DNA of 64,000 nucleotides from Spirochaetae bacterium HGW-Spirochaetae-3 (GTDB lineage Bacteria > Spirochaetota > Spirochaetia > Treponematales > UBA12059). The position numbers were made by a program, and so were the translations under genes. The notes beneath the pieces were generated by a model. The model ran no database searches and was not told where the DNA came from. It was given only the letters and a program-made list of their open reading frames with translations. Where the stretch lies: assembly GCA_002839315.1 (NCBI GenBank), contig PGXV01000006.1, positions 63,176 through 127,175 of the forward strand, read 5' to 3'. Below are positions 48,476-57,688 of this stretch, one piece after another (position 1 is the stretch's first letter; each line of letters starts with the position of its first letter).

Positions 48476-50136
48476 CGGATTCCCGCGTAGTAATCCTCTC
48501 CCCGCGCGTCGACGGCTACCAGCGCCGGCAGTCCCCTGAGCTCTACGAGCCGTATCGCCTCCATGCCGAGCTCGGGCCAGTCTATGACCCGGCACGACGA
48601 TACGTAGCGCGACGCGGCGAGCGCGGCCGCTCCGCCCAGGGCCGCGACGTAGGCGCCTCCGTGGCGCGCGCAGGATTCGCGGCAGGCGGGGCCGCGCTCG
48701 CCCTTGCCTATGGTAAGCGGGAATACGCCGCGCTCGCCGAACGATTCCAGGTAGGAGTCCATGCGCTTCGACGTCGTCGGGCCTATGGAGCCTACGGCGG
48801 CGCCGTCCGGCGTCTCGGTGGGGCTGGCGTAGAACGCTGGGTAGGCCGTCCAGTCGGGTAGCGGCTCGCCGCGGTCGATCATAGCCTGCAGGCGGGCGTG
48901 GGCGGCGTCGCGGGCGAGTACGGCCTTTCCCCAGAGCGCGACGAGCTCTCCGGAGCGGAGGCCGGCGACGGCGGCCCTGGCCTCGGGGGTTCCCGGAGCG
49001 CCGAGGTCGACGCGCCTGGCCTCGCCGAATCCGCCGGGAGCAGCCTCGCCGGCCGCGGGCGCGATGGTCGCGCCGGCTACGATGCGCCCGACGTCGTTCG
49101 CGTCGGCGAGCCGCTCCATGAAGTATCCGTCGCGCGATACGTAGGCGTAGGCCTGGCGGTGCGCGGAGCACGATACGGCGACGACGACCGGGAGGCTGGC
49201 GGCGTGGCGCGGCAGCCGGATTACCCGCGCGTCCCGCGCCAGGAAGCGGCCGCCGAGCTGGGCGCCCCAACCGGAGCGGGCGGCGGCGTCCATCACGAGC
49301 GCTTCGAGGCCGCGGTCGCGGTACGGGCCGCCCCGCGTTTCGGGGCGAGGGGGCAGCGCGTCGAGGGCGCCGGCGCTGGCCAGCTTGCCCGCGAGCGTCG
49401 CCTCCTCGGGACTCTGGCCGCCGAGCACGACGGCTATCCGGTACGGCGGGCACGCGGATACGCCCAGGCCAGCGATGGCCGACGCTATGAAGGACGCGAA
49501 GGCCTCGGGGGCGAGCAGGCGCTTGGTCTCCTGGAAGAGGGCCGTCTTGTTGGACGAGCCGCCGCCCTTGGCGACGAACAGGAACCGGTATTCGTCGCCG
49601 CGCACGGCCGATATATGGGCCGATAGCGGGGCGTTGTCGCCGGTATTCGCCTCGCCGAGGTCGGGCAGGGGAGCGACCTGGCTATTCCGCAGGCGCTTCC
49701 GCTTCCACGCGGCCAGCGCTCCCGCGGCCAGGGCCCCGGCGTCGCCCGAGGGGCCGTCCACCAGGACGCCGTCGCCCTTCCAGCCGTATACCGCCGCGGT
49801 GCCCGTGTCCTGGCAGACGGGGTAGGTGCCCGCGGCCGCTATCGCGGCGTTCTCGAGCAGGGAGGCCGCCGCGTAGCGGTCGCGCCCGTCGGAGCCGGGA
49901 TCCGAGGCAACGGCCGCCAGCTGGGAGAGGAAGGAGCTCCGCAGCCTGAACTGGACGTCGCCGAAGGCCCGTTCGGCCAGGGCCGCGAGAGCCGACTCGG
50001 GTACCATGATGAAGTCGCGGCCGAGCGCCCGCTCGGCTCTAGGCGGGTCCAGCGGGAGTCGGTCGAAGGCCACGGGAAGATCGCCGTCGCGGGCCGCCCG
50101 TATCGATGCGTAGAAAGCGTCGTCTGATCCGTGCAT
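48466..50136 (-). CDS. Fumarate hydratase, class I (iron-sulfur)
   Basis: A 556-residue fused class I fumarase (alpha and beta parts in one chain). Iron-sulfur and active-site signatures: PVCQDTGTA near residue 110, KGGGSSNKTAL near 195, and SACPPYRIAVVLGG near 240; the beta part has GSIGPTTSKRMDSYL and GKGERG. It interconverts fumarate and malate and is oxygen sensitive, fitting an anaerobe. The start ATG is 24 bp from the divergent promoter of the next operon. The C-terminal residues IRDR and stop lie inside the heptamer array, so the end of the protein has been set by the repeat. Tartrate dehydratase is the main alternative. Confidence 0.9.
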   Translation of the reverse strand: MHGSDDAFYASIRAARDGDLPVAFDRLPLDPPRAERALGRDFIMVPESALAALAERAFGDVQFRLRSSFLSQLAAVASDPGSDGRDRYAAASLLENAAIAAAGTYPVCQDTGTAAVYGWKGDGVLVDGPSGDAGALAAGALAAWKRKRLRNSQVAPLPDLGEANTGDNAPLSAHISAVRGDEYRFLFVAKGGGSSNKTALFQETKRLLAPEAFASFIASAIAGLGVSACPPYRIAVVLGGQSPEEATLAGKLASAGALDALPPRPETRGGPYRDRGLEALVMDAAARSGWGAQLGGRFLARDARVIRLPRHAASLPVVVAVSCSAHRQAYAYVSRDGYFMERLADANDVGRIVAGATIAPAAGEAAPGGFGEARRVDLGAPGTPEARAAVAGLRSGELVALWGKAVLARDAAHARLQAMIDRGEPLPDWTAYPAFYASPTETPDGAAVGSIGPTTSKRMDSYLESFGERGVFPLTIGKGERGPACRESCARHGGAYVAALGGAAALAASRYVSSCRVIDWPELGMEAIRLVELRGLPALVAVDARGEDYYAGIRDR

Positions 50137-50166
50137 GCGTAGATGATAGCTCCGACGGCCGGTCGT

Positions 50167-50195
50167 TTGCCAGTATCTCCCGCTTCGCGTATAAT
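50167..50195 (+). promoter_or_regulatory. Promoter of the GpgS operon
   Basis: TTGCCA (50167-50172) and a perfect TATAAT (50190-50195) are 17 bp apart, predicting a transcript start near 50202. An ATG at 50194 lies inside the -10 box and so cannot be the start of the first gene. Confidence 0.75.
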
Positions 50196-50259
50196 GGTAC
50201 GTAACCGGACCGCTCGATACCTATTCGTGACGGGCCCGGAAACCGCGAGGAGGTATATA

Positions 50260-51459
50260 CTGGAAAAGTCCGTATTGAATGGAATCCTTAAAAGGACGAA
50301 GGAGCTCGAGTCGTCGCTCGAGTCCATGCGGGAGCTGCTCATTAGCAACGCCATCATGCTCGGCGAGGTCCCGTCCTACGCCGGCACCTGGCAGAGCGAC
50401 GACGAGATGGCCAGCGTCGACTATAGCGTCCGGGCGCGGTTCTTCGCGGACCGCATGACGGAGCTTGGCGTCGACGAGTGCACCACCGACCCGCTCGGCA
50501 ATCCTATCGGCATCATCAAGGGCACCGACCCGACCCTGCCGCCGATACTCGTCTGCGCCGAGCTCGACTCGCTCTACACGCCCTCCGGCGACATACACTA
50601 CGCCCTCGACGGCGACTCCATCGTCGGCCCCGGCCTGATGGACAACGCTCTGGGCGCCGCCGCGGTCATGGCGCTGCCCGAGGTGCTGCGGCGCGAGGGC
50701 GTGTCGTTCAGGTCGACGGTCATGCTCGCCGGCATTCCCAACTCGATGCGCGAGAGCAAGAACCTCGTCGTCGTCGATCGCTTCCTCGATTGCCTTTCGG
50801 TACGGCCCAAGGCGGCCCTTATCGTGAAGGGCGGCGAGCTGGGCCGCCTCAACTACTATTCCGAGGCGGTCGTGCGCGCCGATATCGTCTGCGAGCGCAG
50901 GCCGGGGGCGCGCTTCGCGCCGCTCAACATGATCATCGTCGCCAACGAGATCATAGACAGGCTCCTCGCGATAGAGCTGCCCCAGAAGCCCGAGACGACG
51001 GTCACCGTAGGGATGATACGCGGCGGCTACAAGTACGGCGCTCCCGCCACGACGGTCAGGATAGGCATAGAGCTGCGGAGCACGTCGAACGACGCGCTGT
51101 CCGCCCTGTCGGGCAGGATCGCGTCGATACTGGACCTGGTACGGCACGAGCGCCGGGTGGACATCGAGTACGACGTCGCCGCCGAGCTCGGCGCGGAGAG
51201 CCTGGGATGGGAGCATCCCCTGACGAAGGCCGCCGTCGCGATACTCGACGAGCTGGGCATAGAGCTCGGCGTCTACCCGAGCGTCTCCGAGCTCTTCTAC
51301 TACCTGAAGCGGGGCATACCGGCCATCACGGTCGGCGTCGCCAGGGGCAACGAGTACCATCAGGACCGCGCGTGCGCGAGCATACGCTCGCTGTACAGCG
51401 GCATGGCCCAGCTCGTCGGGCTGATGCTGATGGCAGACGAGGAGGCCGCCGATGCATGA
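50260..51459 (+). CDS. M20-peptidase-like protein with altered metal ligands
   Basis: A 399-residue protein of the M20/M28 fold. I place the start at CTG (50260), 6 nt after GAGGAGG (50247-50253) and downstream of the predicted transcript start; TTG at 50275 is the alternative. Family features: LGNPIGIIKG, ILVCAELDSLYTPSGD and GPGLMDNALGAAAV (bridging Asp kept). However, the usual His-x-Asp ligand reads Glu-Leu-Asp, and the catalytic Glu-Glu pair after motif 3 is replaced by IPNSMRESK; a late EYHQDRA His remains. So it may be a non-peptidase member. It overlaps gpgS by 8 bp and opens a five-gene operon for glycoside synthesis, where a deacylase or structural role is possible. Confidence 0.65.
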   Translation: MEKSVLNGILKRTKELESSLESMRELLISNAIMLGEVPSYAGTWQSDDEMASVDYSVRARFFADRMTELGVDECTTDPLGNPIGIIKGTDPTLPPILVCAELDSLYTPSGDIHYALDGDSIVGPGLMDNALGAAAVMALPEVLRREGVSFRSTVMLAGIPNSMRESKNLVVVDRFLDCLSVRPKAALIVKGGELGRLNYYSEAVVRADIVCERRPGARFAPLNMIIVANEIIDRLLAIELPQKPETTVTVGMIRGGYKYGAPATTVRIGIELRSTSNDALSALSGRIASILDLVRHERRVDIEYDVAAELGAESLGWEHPLTKAAVAILDELGIELGVYPSVSELFYYLKRGIPAITVGVARGNEYHQDRACASIRSLYSGMAQLVGLMLMADEEAADA

Positions 51460-52444
51460 GCCGGGGGATTGGCTTTCCAGGCGTACCTTCCACCACGACG
51501 ATTTCTCCGATATCGCGGCGCTGGTAGCGCGGAAGAAGGAGCGGGGCCTGTCGATATCGCTGTGCTTCCCGACGCTCAACGAGGAGGCGACGATCGCCAA
51601 GGAGATCGTCATCATCAAGAGCGAGCTGCAGATGCGGTACCCGCTCGTCGACGAGATCGTCGTCATCGACTCGGGCTCCACGGACCGTACCCGCGAGGTC
51701 GCGGCCGAATTCGGCGCCAAGGTATACCTGGCGACGGATATCCTGCCGGACATCCCGCCGTTCAAGGGCAAGGGCGAGAACCTCTGGAAGGCCCTGTACG
51801 TGCTCGAGGGCGACATCATCGTCTACGTCGACGCCGACATCAAGAACATCCACCCGCGCTTCGTCTACGGCCTCGTTGGCCCGCTGCTGTCCGACGACGA
51901 GGTGCGCTTCGTCAAGGCGTTCTACGACAGGCCGATAGCGCTTGACCAGAAGACCGTCAAGCCGTCCGGCGGCGGGCGCGTCACGGAGCTCGTCACGCGG
52001 CCGCTGTTCTCCAGCTTCTATCCCGACCTGGCCCAGTTCATCCAGCCGCTGTCGGGAGAGTACGCGGGCTTCAGGGAATGCTTCGACTCCATACCGTTCC
52101 CCATAGGCTACGGCGTGGAGACGAGCATGCTGATGGACATCTACGACAAGTACGGAATGGACGCGATGGCACAGGTCGACCTGGACAAGCGCGTGCACCG
52201 CAACCAGACCACCGTGGCGCTCGGCCGCATGTCGTTCGGCATCATCCAGACCTTCATCGCCAAGCTGAGGGCCTCGGGCAAGGCGTCCATGGCGTCCGAG
52301 CTCTACAAGACGATGATACAGTTCGAGCTGGAAGGCGGGACGTACCGGCGCAGGGAGAACCGCATCGACATCGTCGAGCGGCAGCCGATCATAGACCTGC
52401 CCGAGTATCGCGCCAAGTTCCCCGAAAGGGCAGACCGCGCATGA
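51452..52444 (+). CDS. gpgS: Glucosyl-3-phosphoglycerate synthase
   Basis: A 330-residue GT81-type glycosyltransferase with the GpgS layout. Nucleotide-sugar site: LCFPTLNEEATIAKE and VVIDSGSTDRTREVA; metal motif YVDADIKN; acceptor region YDRPIALDQKTVKPSGGGRV then TELVTRPLF, with PLSGEYAG and IGYGVETSML. It joins glucose from a nucleotide sugar to 3-phosphoglycerate, giving the precursor of glucosylglycerate. It overlaps the gene before by 8 bp and the next by 4 bp. Mannosyl-3-phosphoglycerate synthase is the closest alternative, but the SGGGRVTELV and GEYAG segments favour GpgS. Confidence 0.88.
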   Translation: MHEPGDWLSRRTFHHDDFSDIAALVARKKERGLSISLCFPTLNEEATIAKEIVIIKSELQMRYPLVDEIVVIDSGSTDRTREVAAEFGAKVYLATDILPDIPPFKGKGENLWKALYVLEGDIIVYVDADIKNIHPRFVYGLVGPLLSDDEVRFVKAFYDRPIALDQKTVKPSGGGRVTELVTRPLFSSFYPDLAQFIQPLSGEYAGFRECFDSIPFPIGYGVETSMLMDIYDKYGMDAMAQVDLDKRVHRNQTTVALGRMSFGIIQTFIAKLRASGKASMASELYKTMIQFELEGGTYRRRENRIDIVERQPIIDLPEYRAKFPERADRA

Positions 52445-53868
52445 AGGTCCTCGTCGTGCATTACCACCTCAAGCCCGGCGGCGTGACTACCGTGATACGC
52501 CGCCAGCTCTCCGCGCTGTCGGCTCAGGGGATAGACGCCGCGGTGCTGGCGGGCGAGGCCTCCGCCGGCTTCGGCGGCGAGCTGTCCGTCGAGCCGGCGT
52601 TGGCCTACGACGCGCCCGGCTCCCCCGACGAGCCCGACCCGGGGCGGGTCAGGGCCATCGCGTCGGCGATACGCCACGAGGCGGACGCGCTCGGGAGCGA
52701 TACGGTCGTGCACGTGCACAACCCGACCATCCGCAAGAACTCGTCGATGCTCGCGGCGCTCGCCGAGCTGGCGTCGTCGCGGCGTCCCCTCGTGATGCAC
52801 GTCCACGACCTCGCCGAGGATTGGCGCCCCGAGGTCTATTCGGATCAGCCCTATACCGACGGGGCGGTCTGGGCCGCGATAAACCGTTTCGACGCGGCGG
52901 CGCTGGCCGGCGCCGGCGCCGGATCCGTGCGGTACCTGCCCAATCCCGTGCCGTGCCCCCCGCCTCTGTACCGTTCGGGCCAGGAGCCGGAACGGGCCGC
53001 GGGGCCCGGTCTCGTGATATATCCGGTCCGCGGCATACGGCGCAAGAACCTCGGCGAGGCCGTGCTGCTGTCGCTGTTCGCCAGGCCGGGCGGCCGCGTC
53101 GGCGTGACCCTGCCGCCTACGAGCCCGCGCGACGTCCCGTACTACGAGCTGTGGCGCGGCGCGGCCGTGGAGCTCGCGGCTCCCTTCTCGTTCGGTCTCG
53201 GCCTGGAGCGCAGCCTGGAAGAGGTATACGCGGAGGCGTCGGCCGTGCTGACGACGTCCGTCAAGGAAGGCTTCGGCCTGTCGTTCCTGGAACCGGCGTC
53301 GAGGGGGTACGCGACGCTCGGCAGGCGCCTGCCGCGCGTCGTATCGGACTTCGAGGACGAGGGGCTATCGTTCCCGGCGCTCTACGATTCGATACGGGTA
53401 CCGTCGGGGCTGTTCGACGAGGCGGCGTTCGCCGCGCGCGTCGGGGCCGTCGTCGAGTCTGCCGCGCTCGCGTACGGCATCGATTCCGCGGGCTTGGCCG
53501 ATTCGGTCATCAAGAGCATCTTCGGCGCCAATAGCGCCGTCGGCGCTAATAGCGCCGCGGGCGCCGATTTCGGCAGGCTCGACGAGACGGCCCAGCTCGA
53601 GGCGTTGCGAAGCCTGAAGGCCCGTCCGTCCGCCCGCCGCGCGATCGTCGTCGCCAACCCGTTCCTGGACGGCTGGGACGAGGCGGCGGATCGCGTCGCG
53701 CCGCCGTCCCGCGAGTCGCTCGAGCCCTGGTCGGAGGCCGCGTACGGCGCGCGGCTCGTAGAGCTGTACCGCGACGCGCTCGAGCGCCGCGGCGGAGCGG
53801 CTCCCGGTAAGGACGCCTTGCTTAGACTGTACGTACGACCGGAGGCCTTCCATGGCGTCGGCGTCTGA
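52441..53868 (+). CDS. GT4-type glycosyltransferase
   Basis: A 475-residue protein starting at an ATG that overlaps the gpgS stop (ATGA). The N-terminal Rossmann half has VLVVHYHLKPGGVTTVIRRQ and VVHVHNPTIRKN, and HVHDLAEDWRPE; the C-terminal half has VIYPVRGIRRKNLGEAVLL and VKEGFGLSFLEPASRG, the E-x7-E region of GT4/GT-B enzymes. A short repeat GANSAVGANSAAGAD near residue 365 makes a flexible loop. It overlaps the phosphatase gene by 17 bp. Probably adds a sugar to the GpgS product or to another glycoside; donor unknown. Confidence 0.75.
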   Translation: MKVLVVHYHLKPGGVTTVIRRQLSALSAQGIDAAVLAGEASAGFGGELSVEPALAYDAPGSPDEPDPGRVRAIASAIRHEADALGSDTVVHVHNPTIRKNSSMLAALAELASSRRPLVMHVHDLAEDWRPEVYSDQPYTDGAVWAAINRFDAAALAGAGAGSVRYLPNPVPCPPPLYRSGQEPERAAGPGLVIYPVRGIRRKNLGEAVLLSLFARPGGRVGVTLPPTSPRDVPYYELWRGAAVELAAPFSFGLGLERSLEEVYAEASAVLTTSVKEGFGLSFLEPASRGYATLGRRLPRVVSDFEDEGLSFPALYDSIRVPSGLFDEAAFAARVGAVVESAALAYGIDSAGLADSVIKSIFGANSAVGANSAAGADFGRLDETAQLEALRSLKARPSARRAIVVANPFLDGWDEAADRVAPPSRESLEPWSEAAYGARLVELYRDALERRGGAAPGKDALLRLYVRPEAFHGVGV

Positions 53869-54793
53869 TTTCTCCGCTTCCCTTATAGAGGAGCTAAGGC
53901 GGGCGATAGCCGAGCGGGGTATAGAACCCCCTCCGTCGGACGATACGGCCGAGCGCTTCGTCCCGTCCGCCCGGGTACCCGCCGAGTTCGCGGAGATCGC
54001 GGGGCGGGCCCTGCCTTCTGCTCCGGAGGCCGTCGCCGTCGATGTCTACGGGACGCTTCTGGCTAGCGCGATGGGCGAGATAGGCCCCGGGTCGGCGTGG
54101 GAAGGCGAATCGCCCGGCGACCCGGACGATACCTATCGCGACATCTTCCCTCGCGACATGGCCGATCGCCTGCACGGTCTCGTCGCCGACATCCACGAGC
54201 GCGAACGGGCCCGCGGCATTCCCTGGCCGGAGGTGGACGCGCCCGCGATGTTCGCCCAGGCGCTCGGCCTCGGGTTGGAAGACGGCGCCCGGGCCTGCGT
54301 CGCGTGGGAATGCTCCAATAACCGCTGCTCCGCCATGTCGGGAGCGGCCGCCTTCCTGGCGGAATGCGCCGGGCGGGGCCTACCCCTGGGTATCGTGTCC
54401 AACGCGCAGTTCTATACGCCGCTGTTCCTCGAGGCGGCCTTCGGGGCGGCGTTGTTCGGGCCCGGTACGGAGTCCGCCCCGTCGCTCGGTTTCGACCCCG
54501 GGCTGGCCCTGTGGTCCTATGAGACGAGGCGCGCCAAGCCGGATCGCTGGATGTTCGAAGAGCTGGCTCGCCGCCTGGCGTCGCGCGGTATCCCGGCGGA
54601 CAGGATACTGTACGTCGGCAACGACGCGCTCAACGACTGCGCCGCCGCCGGCGAGGCCGGCATGATGACCGCCCTGTTCTGCGGCGACGCGCGCTCCTGC
54701 AAGCCGCGGGCCCGGGAAGCCCGCGTCTCAGCCTGCCCGCCGGATACGCTGGTAAAATCGTGGGACGACCTGAGGAGGCTCGTATGTACTTGA
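53852..54793 (+). CDS. HAD-superfamily phosphatase
   Basis: A 313-residue HAD protein with all four motifs: VAVDVYGTLLAS (nucleophile Asp; second position Tyr, as in DxYGT subgroups), GIVSNAQFYTP (Ser/Asn), the Lys in RRAKPDRWMF, and LYVGNDALNDCAAAGEAGMM (Asp pair). A cap domain lies between motifs I and II, with residues FAQALGLGLEDGARACVAWE. Between two glycosyltransferase genes, it is the natural candidate to remove the phosphate from a glycosyl-3-phosphoglycerate. Its start lies inside the previous gene (17-bp overlap), and its end overlaps the GT4 gene by 10 bp. Confidence 0.8.
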   Translation: MASASDFSASLIEELRRAIAERGIEPPPSDDTAERFVPSARVPAEFAEIAGRALPSAPEAVAVDVYGTLLASAMGEIGPGSAWEGESPGDPDDTYRDIFPRDMADRLHGLVADIHERERARGIPWPEVDAPAMFAQALGLGLEDGARACVAWECSNNRCSAMSGAAAFLAECAGRGLPLGIVSNAQFYTPLFLEAAFGAALFGPGTESAPSLGFDPGLALWSYETRRAKPDRWMFEELARRLASRGIPADRILYVGNDALNDCAAAGEAGMMTALFCGDARSCKPRAREARVSACPPDTLVKSWDDLRRLVCT

Positions 54794-56079
54794 CGAGAGC
54801 GCGTGACATAACGCGGGTAGGATTCGTGTCGACGCGGTTCCAGGGGACCGACGGCGTGTCCCTGGAGACGTGGAAATGGAACGAGGTCCTGACGGAGCTC
54901 GGCTACGAGACCTTCTTCTTCTCCGGCAAGAGCGACTGGTTCCCCGAGCGCTCGCGCGTCGTCGAGGACGCGTTCTTCGGCCAGCCGAAGGTAAAGGAGC
55001 TGCATAACGAGATATTCGACCGCAGCACGAGGCGCCGCGGGCTGACCGCGGAGGTCGGCGAGATAAAGGGCAAGCTCAAGGCCGCGCTGTACGAATTCGT
55101 CAAGGAATTCAGCATCGACGTGCTGATCGTGGAGAACGCGTTCGCGATACCTATGCACATACCGCTCGGGATAGCCCTGGCGGAGCTCGTCGCGGAGCTG
55201 GAGATGCCGACCATAGCGCACAACCACGACTTCGCGTGGGAGCGGCAGCGCTTCATGACCGGCTGCGCCGAGGACTACATCGTGCGGGCCTTCCCGCCGC
55301 GCCTGCACAGCGTATACCACGTCGTCATCAATTCCGAGGCGCGCAGGCAGCTGGCCTTCCGCTGCGGCATCTCGTCCATCATGATACCCAACGTATGGAA
55401 TTTCGACTCCGACCCGGTCGGGCCCGATGACTACAACGCCGGCCTCCGCGCAGAGCTGGGCATAGGGCCGGACGAGGTGCTGTTCCTGCAGCCGACGCGC
55501 ATCGTCGCCCGCAAGGGCATAGAGAGCGCCATCGAGATGGTCGCCCGGTATAACCGGCTCGTCGGTGGCTCCAAGCACGGACGCCTCCTCGTATCGCATC
55601 CCGACCTCGACGAGGGCGACGCGTACCAGTCGAGGGTCCTCGACTACGCCAAGTTCATGGAGGTCGAGCTGATAGTCAGGCCCGACCTGATAGGCGTGGA
55701 CCGGGGGACGCGGCCGGACGGGGGCAAGGTCTATTCGCTGTGGGACGCGTACGTCGGCTCTGACTTCGTCACGTACCCGTCGACGTACGAGGGCTTCGGC
55801 AACGCGTTCCTCGAGGCGATCTTCTACCGCAAGCCGATACTCGTCAACCGATACGCCATATACGCCCAGGACATAGAGCCGCTGGGCTTCAGGACGACGG
55901 TGATGGACGGCTACGTCACCGACGCCGTCGTCCAGGACGTCGCGCGCGTGCTGGACGATCCGATGGAGGAGCGCAAGCGCGTCGCGGAGAACTTCGCGAT
56001 AGGCAAGAAGTACCTGTCGTACGAGGTGCTTAGGCGAAGGCTGCCGTCGGTGTTCATGAACTTCGGCGCGGTTTCCTAA
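54784..56079 (+). CDS. GT4 glycosyltransferase, possibly a mannosylglucosylglycerate-type synthase
   Basis: A 431-residue GT-B enzyme. The ATG at 54784 lies 5 nt after GAGGAGG (54772-54778). It begins RVGFVSTRFQGTDGVSLE, has NHDFAWERQRFMTG and INSEARRQLAFRCGI, then FLQPTRIVARKGIESAIEM and the C-terminal YPSTYEGFGNAFLEAIFYRK with the nucleotide-sugar Glu residues. In solute pathways that extend glucosyl(-phospho)glycerate, a GT4 enzyme adds mannose; the position after gpgS and a HAD phosphatase suggests that reaction, but the donor is not proven. Last gene of the operon; no clear terminator follows. Confidence 0.75.
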   Translation: MYLTRARDITRVGFVSTRFQGTDGVSLETWKWNEVLTELGYETFFFSGKSDWFPERSRVVEDAFFGQPKVKELHNEIFDRSTRRRGLTAEVGEIKGKLKAALYEFVKEFSIDVLIVENAFAIPMHIPLGIALAELVAELEMPTIAHNHDFAWERQRFMTGCAEDYIVRAFPPRLHSVYHVVINSEARRQLAFRCGISSIMIPNVWNFDSDPVGPDDYNAGLRAELGIGPDEVLFLQPTRIVARKGIESAIEMVARYNRLVGGSKHGRLLVSHPDLDEGDAYQSRVLDYAKFMEVELIVRPDLIGVDRGTRPDGGKVYSLWDAYVGSDFVTYPSTYEGFGNAFLEAIFYRKPILVNRYAIYAQDIEPLGFRTTVMDGYVTDAVVQDVARVLDDPMEERKRVAENFAIGKKYLSYEVLRRRLPSVFMNFGAVS

Positions 56080-56117
56080 GCGGACAGGCCGCGAAGCGGA
56101 CTAGGCCGCGGAGCGGA

Positions 56118-57644
56118 CTAGAACCCTCCCGATATGCCTATGCCGGCCTTCCACGAGGAAGGCCCGGGCGACCAGTCCATCCCGGCCATCAGGGTAAAGG
56201 CGAGGGGCAGGCGGGCGGGCGCCAGGTTGATCTCGACGGCCGTGCCGATAGGCCACGCCATGGAGAATCCGTCGGAAAGCGGGTCGCTGATCATGGACGC
56301 CGACAGCGACGCGCCGACGGCGTAGCCGCTCGCGCTGAGAGAGGCGCCTAGCCCGGCCCTCACCGACGCGTCGCCTTCCCAGTAGCCGCCGATATGGGGC
56401 ATCAGGGCCACGTTCAGGAAACGCGAACCGAGGCCCATGGCCGCCCCGAGCCGCGCGTACGACGGGTTGCCCGCGGTAGCGTCGGACAGGCGGCCCTCCG
56501 CGACGGCCGAGAGTCCGAACGGGCCGGGCAGCCCGGCCGCGACCCGTAGCCCGATCGTCGCGGCGGCGGTCTCGTCGCCGCGGAGCTCCAGGCCTATGCC
56601 GCCGTCGAGGCCGCGCTCCAGGGAGCCGCCCGCCGAGAGCGTAACGCCGCCCGAGGCGGAGGAGCCGTCGACGGGGCCGTCGGCCCAGCCGAAGGCCGCT
56701 ATGCGGAAACCGTCGACGCCGGGCGCGAAGGCCGCCGGGGCGTAGACGGCGCCGTACATCGGCCCGTACGAGCCGACGGGCACGACGATGAGCGTGGAAT
56801 CCACGACGATGCCGGACGAGAAGTCGTACCGGTCGCGCAGGGTCTCGATGCCCGCCTCCGGCCTGACCGAGAGCTCTATGGAGTACGTTCCGTCGGGCAC
56901 CGGCTCTCCGTCCCCGCCGCGGCCGTCCCAGGAGAACGCCTGGTCCCAGTCGGCGAAGGGGCCGCTCGACTCCTCGTACAGGCGCTCGCCGTTCGGCCCC
57001 AGCACGACGAAGTCGGCGTAGCCGGCCGCGCTCACGCCGAACGAGACGCTCGCTATCCCCTTGAGACCGGAATTGCGCGGGTTGAAGCGCGCCCGCGACA
57101 GCGCGAAGCCCGCGGCCTCGAACGGCGCCTTCTCGAGCGCGGCCGACAGGTACGCGACCATCCGCTCCGGAATGTATATGGAGAACGTCTGCTCGACGTA
57201 TCCGAACGCCTTGACTACCACGGTCCGTTGCCCCGCCGGCGCCTCGATGACGCCCTGCGAGTACGATTCGCCGTCGATGATCACCTTCGCCTGGGGCGGC
57301 TGGACCTTTACGTCGAGGAAGCCGGTCTTGACCTGCAGCGACGCGGTGACGGTCGTCTTCGTGTCGGCGGCGAGGGTGACGGTCACGACCGAGTCGTAAT
57401 AGCCTTCCGCCCTCAGTACGAGAAGATGCGCTCCGGGCGCCAGCCCGGTCATGTCGAGCGGGACCGTGCCGCGTACCTGGTAGTCCAGCCATACCGCGGC
57501 GCCGCGTACGTCGCAACGTACGGACAGGGACGACAGGCCGCCGAGCGACGCCGATTCGACCTGGATCGTAGGCGTAGAGGTCCAGGAGAACGCGAACGCG
57601 CCGGCGGCCGCGAGGATGAACGCTATGAAGGGGAATCTTCTCAT
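56118..57644 (-). CDS. Exported PEGA/FlgD-like repeat protein with barrel-like C-terminus
   Basis: A 508-residue exported protein. A signal peptide (RRFPFIAFILAAAGAFAFS) is followed by two PEGA domains (residues about 45-105, with VPLDMTGLAPGAHLLVLRAE; about 105-170, with GFLDVKVQPPQAKVIIDGE). Residues about 200-275 form a FlgD-like Ig domain, with FADWDQAFSWDGRGGDGEPV then PDGTYSIELSV. The last 200 residues alternate as beta-strands (GLRVAAGLPGPFGLSAVAEG, LMAGMDWSPGPSSWKAGIGI) and end in an aromatic F, as outer-membrane barrels do. It could anchor or assemble surface structures. It is divergent from the MinD-like gene. Confidence 0.7.
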   Translation of the reverse strand: MRRFPFIAFILAAAGAFAFSWTSTPTIQVESASLGGLSSLSVRCDVRGAAVWLDYQVRGTVPLDMTGLAPGAHLLVLRAEGYYDSVVTVTLAADTKTTVTASLQVKTGFLDVKVQPPQAKVIIDGESYSQGVIEAPAGQRTVVVKAFGYVEQTFSIYIPERMVAYLSAALEKAPFEAAGFALSRARFNPRNSGLKGIASVSFGVSAAGYADFVVLGPNGERLYEESSGPFADWDQAFSWDGRGGDGEPVPDGTYSIELSVRPEAGIETLRDRYDFSSGIVVDSTLIVVPVGSYGPMYGAVYAPAAFAPGVDGFRIAAFGWADGPVDGSSASGGVTLSAGGSLERGLDGGIGLELRGDETAAATIGLRVAAGLPGPFGLSAVAEGRLSDATAGNPSYARLGAAMGLGSRFLNVALMPHIGGYWEGDASVRAGLGASLSASGYAVGASLSASMISDPLSDGFSMAWPIGTAVEINLAPARLPLAFTLMAGMDWSPGPSSWKAGIGISGGF

Positions 57645-57688
57645 GCTCCCTACTGTAGCGCGTCCCGGCCCGTGCTACAAGCCGGAGC

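Noticed and set aside
50221-51819. A 532-codon open frame on the minus strand
   Set aside because: It is antisense to the M20-like and gpgS genes, with low-complexity composition typical of GC-rich shadow frames.
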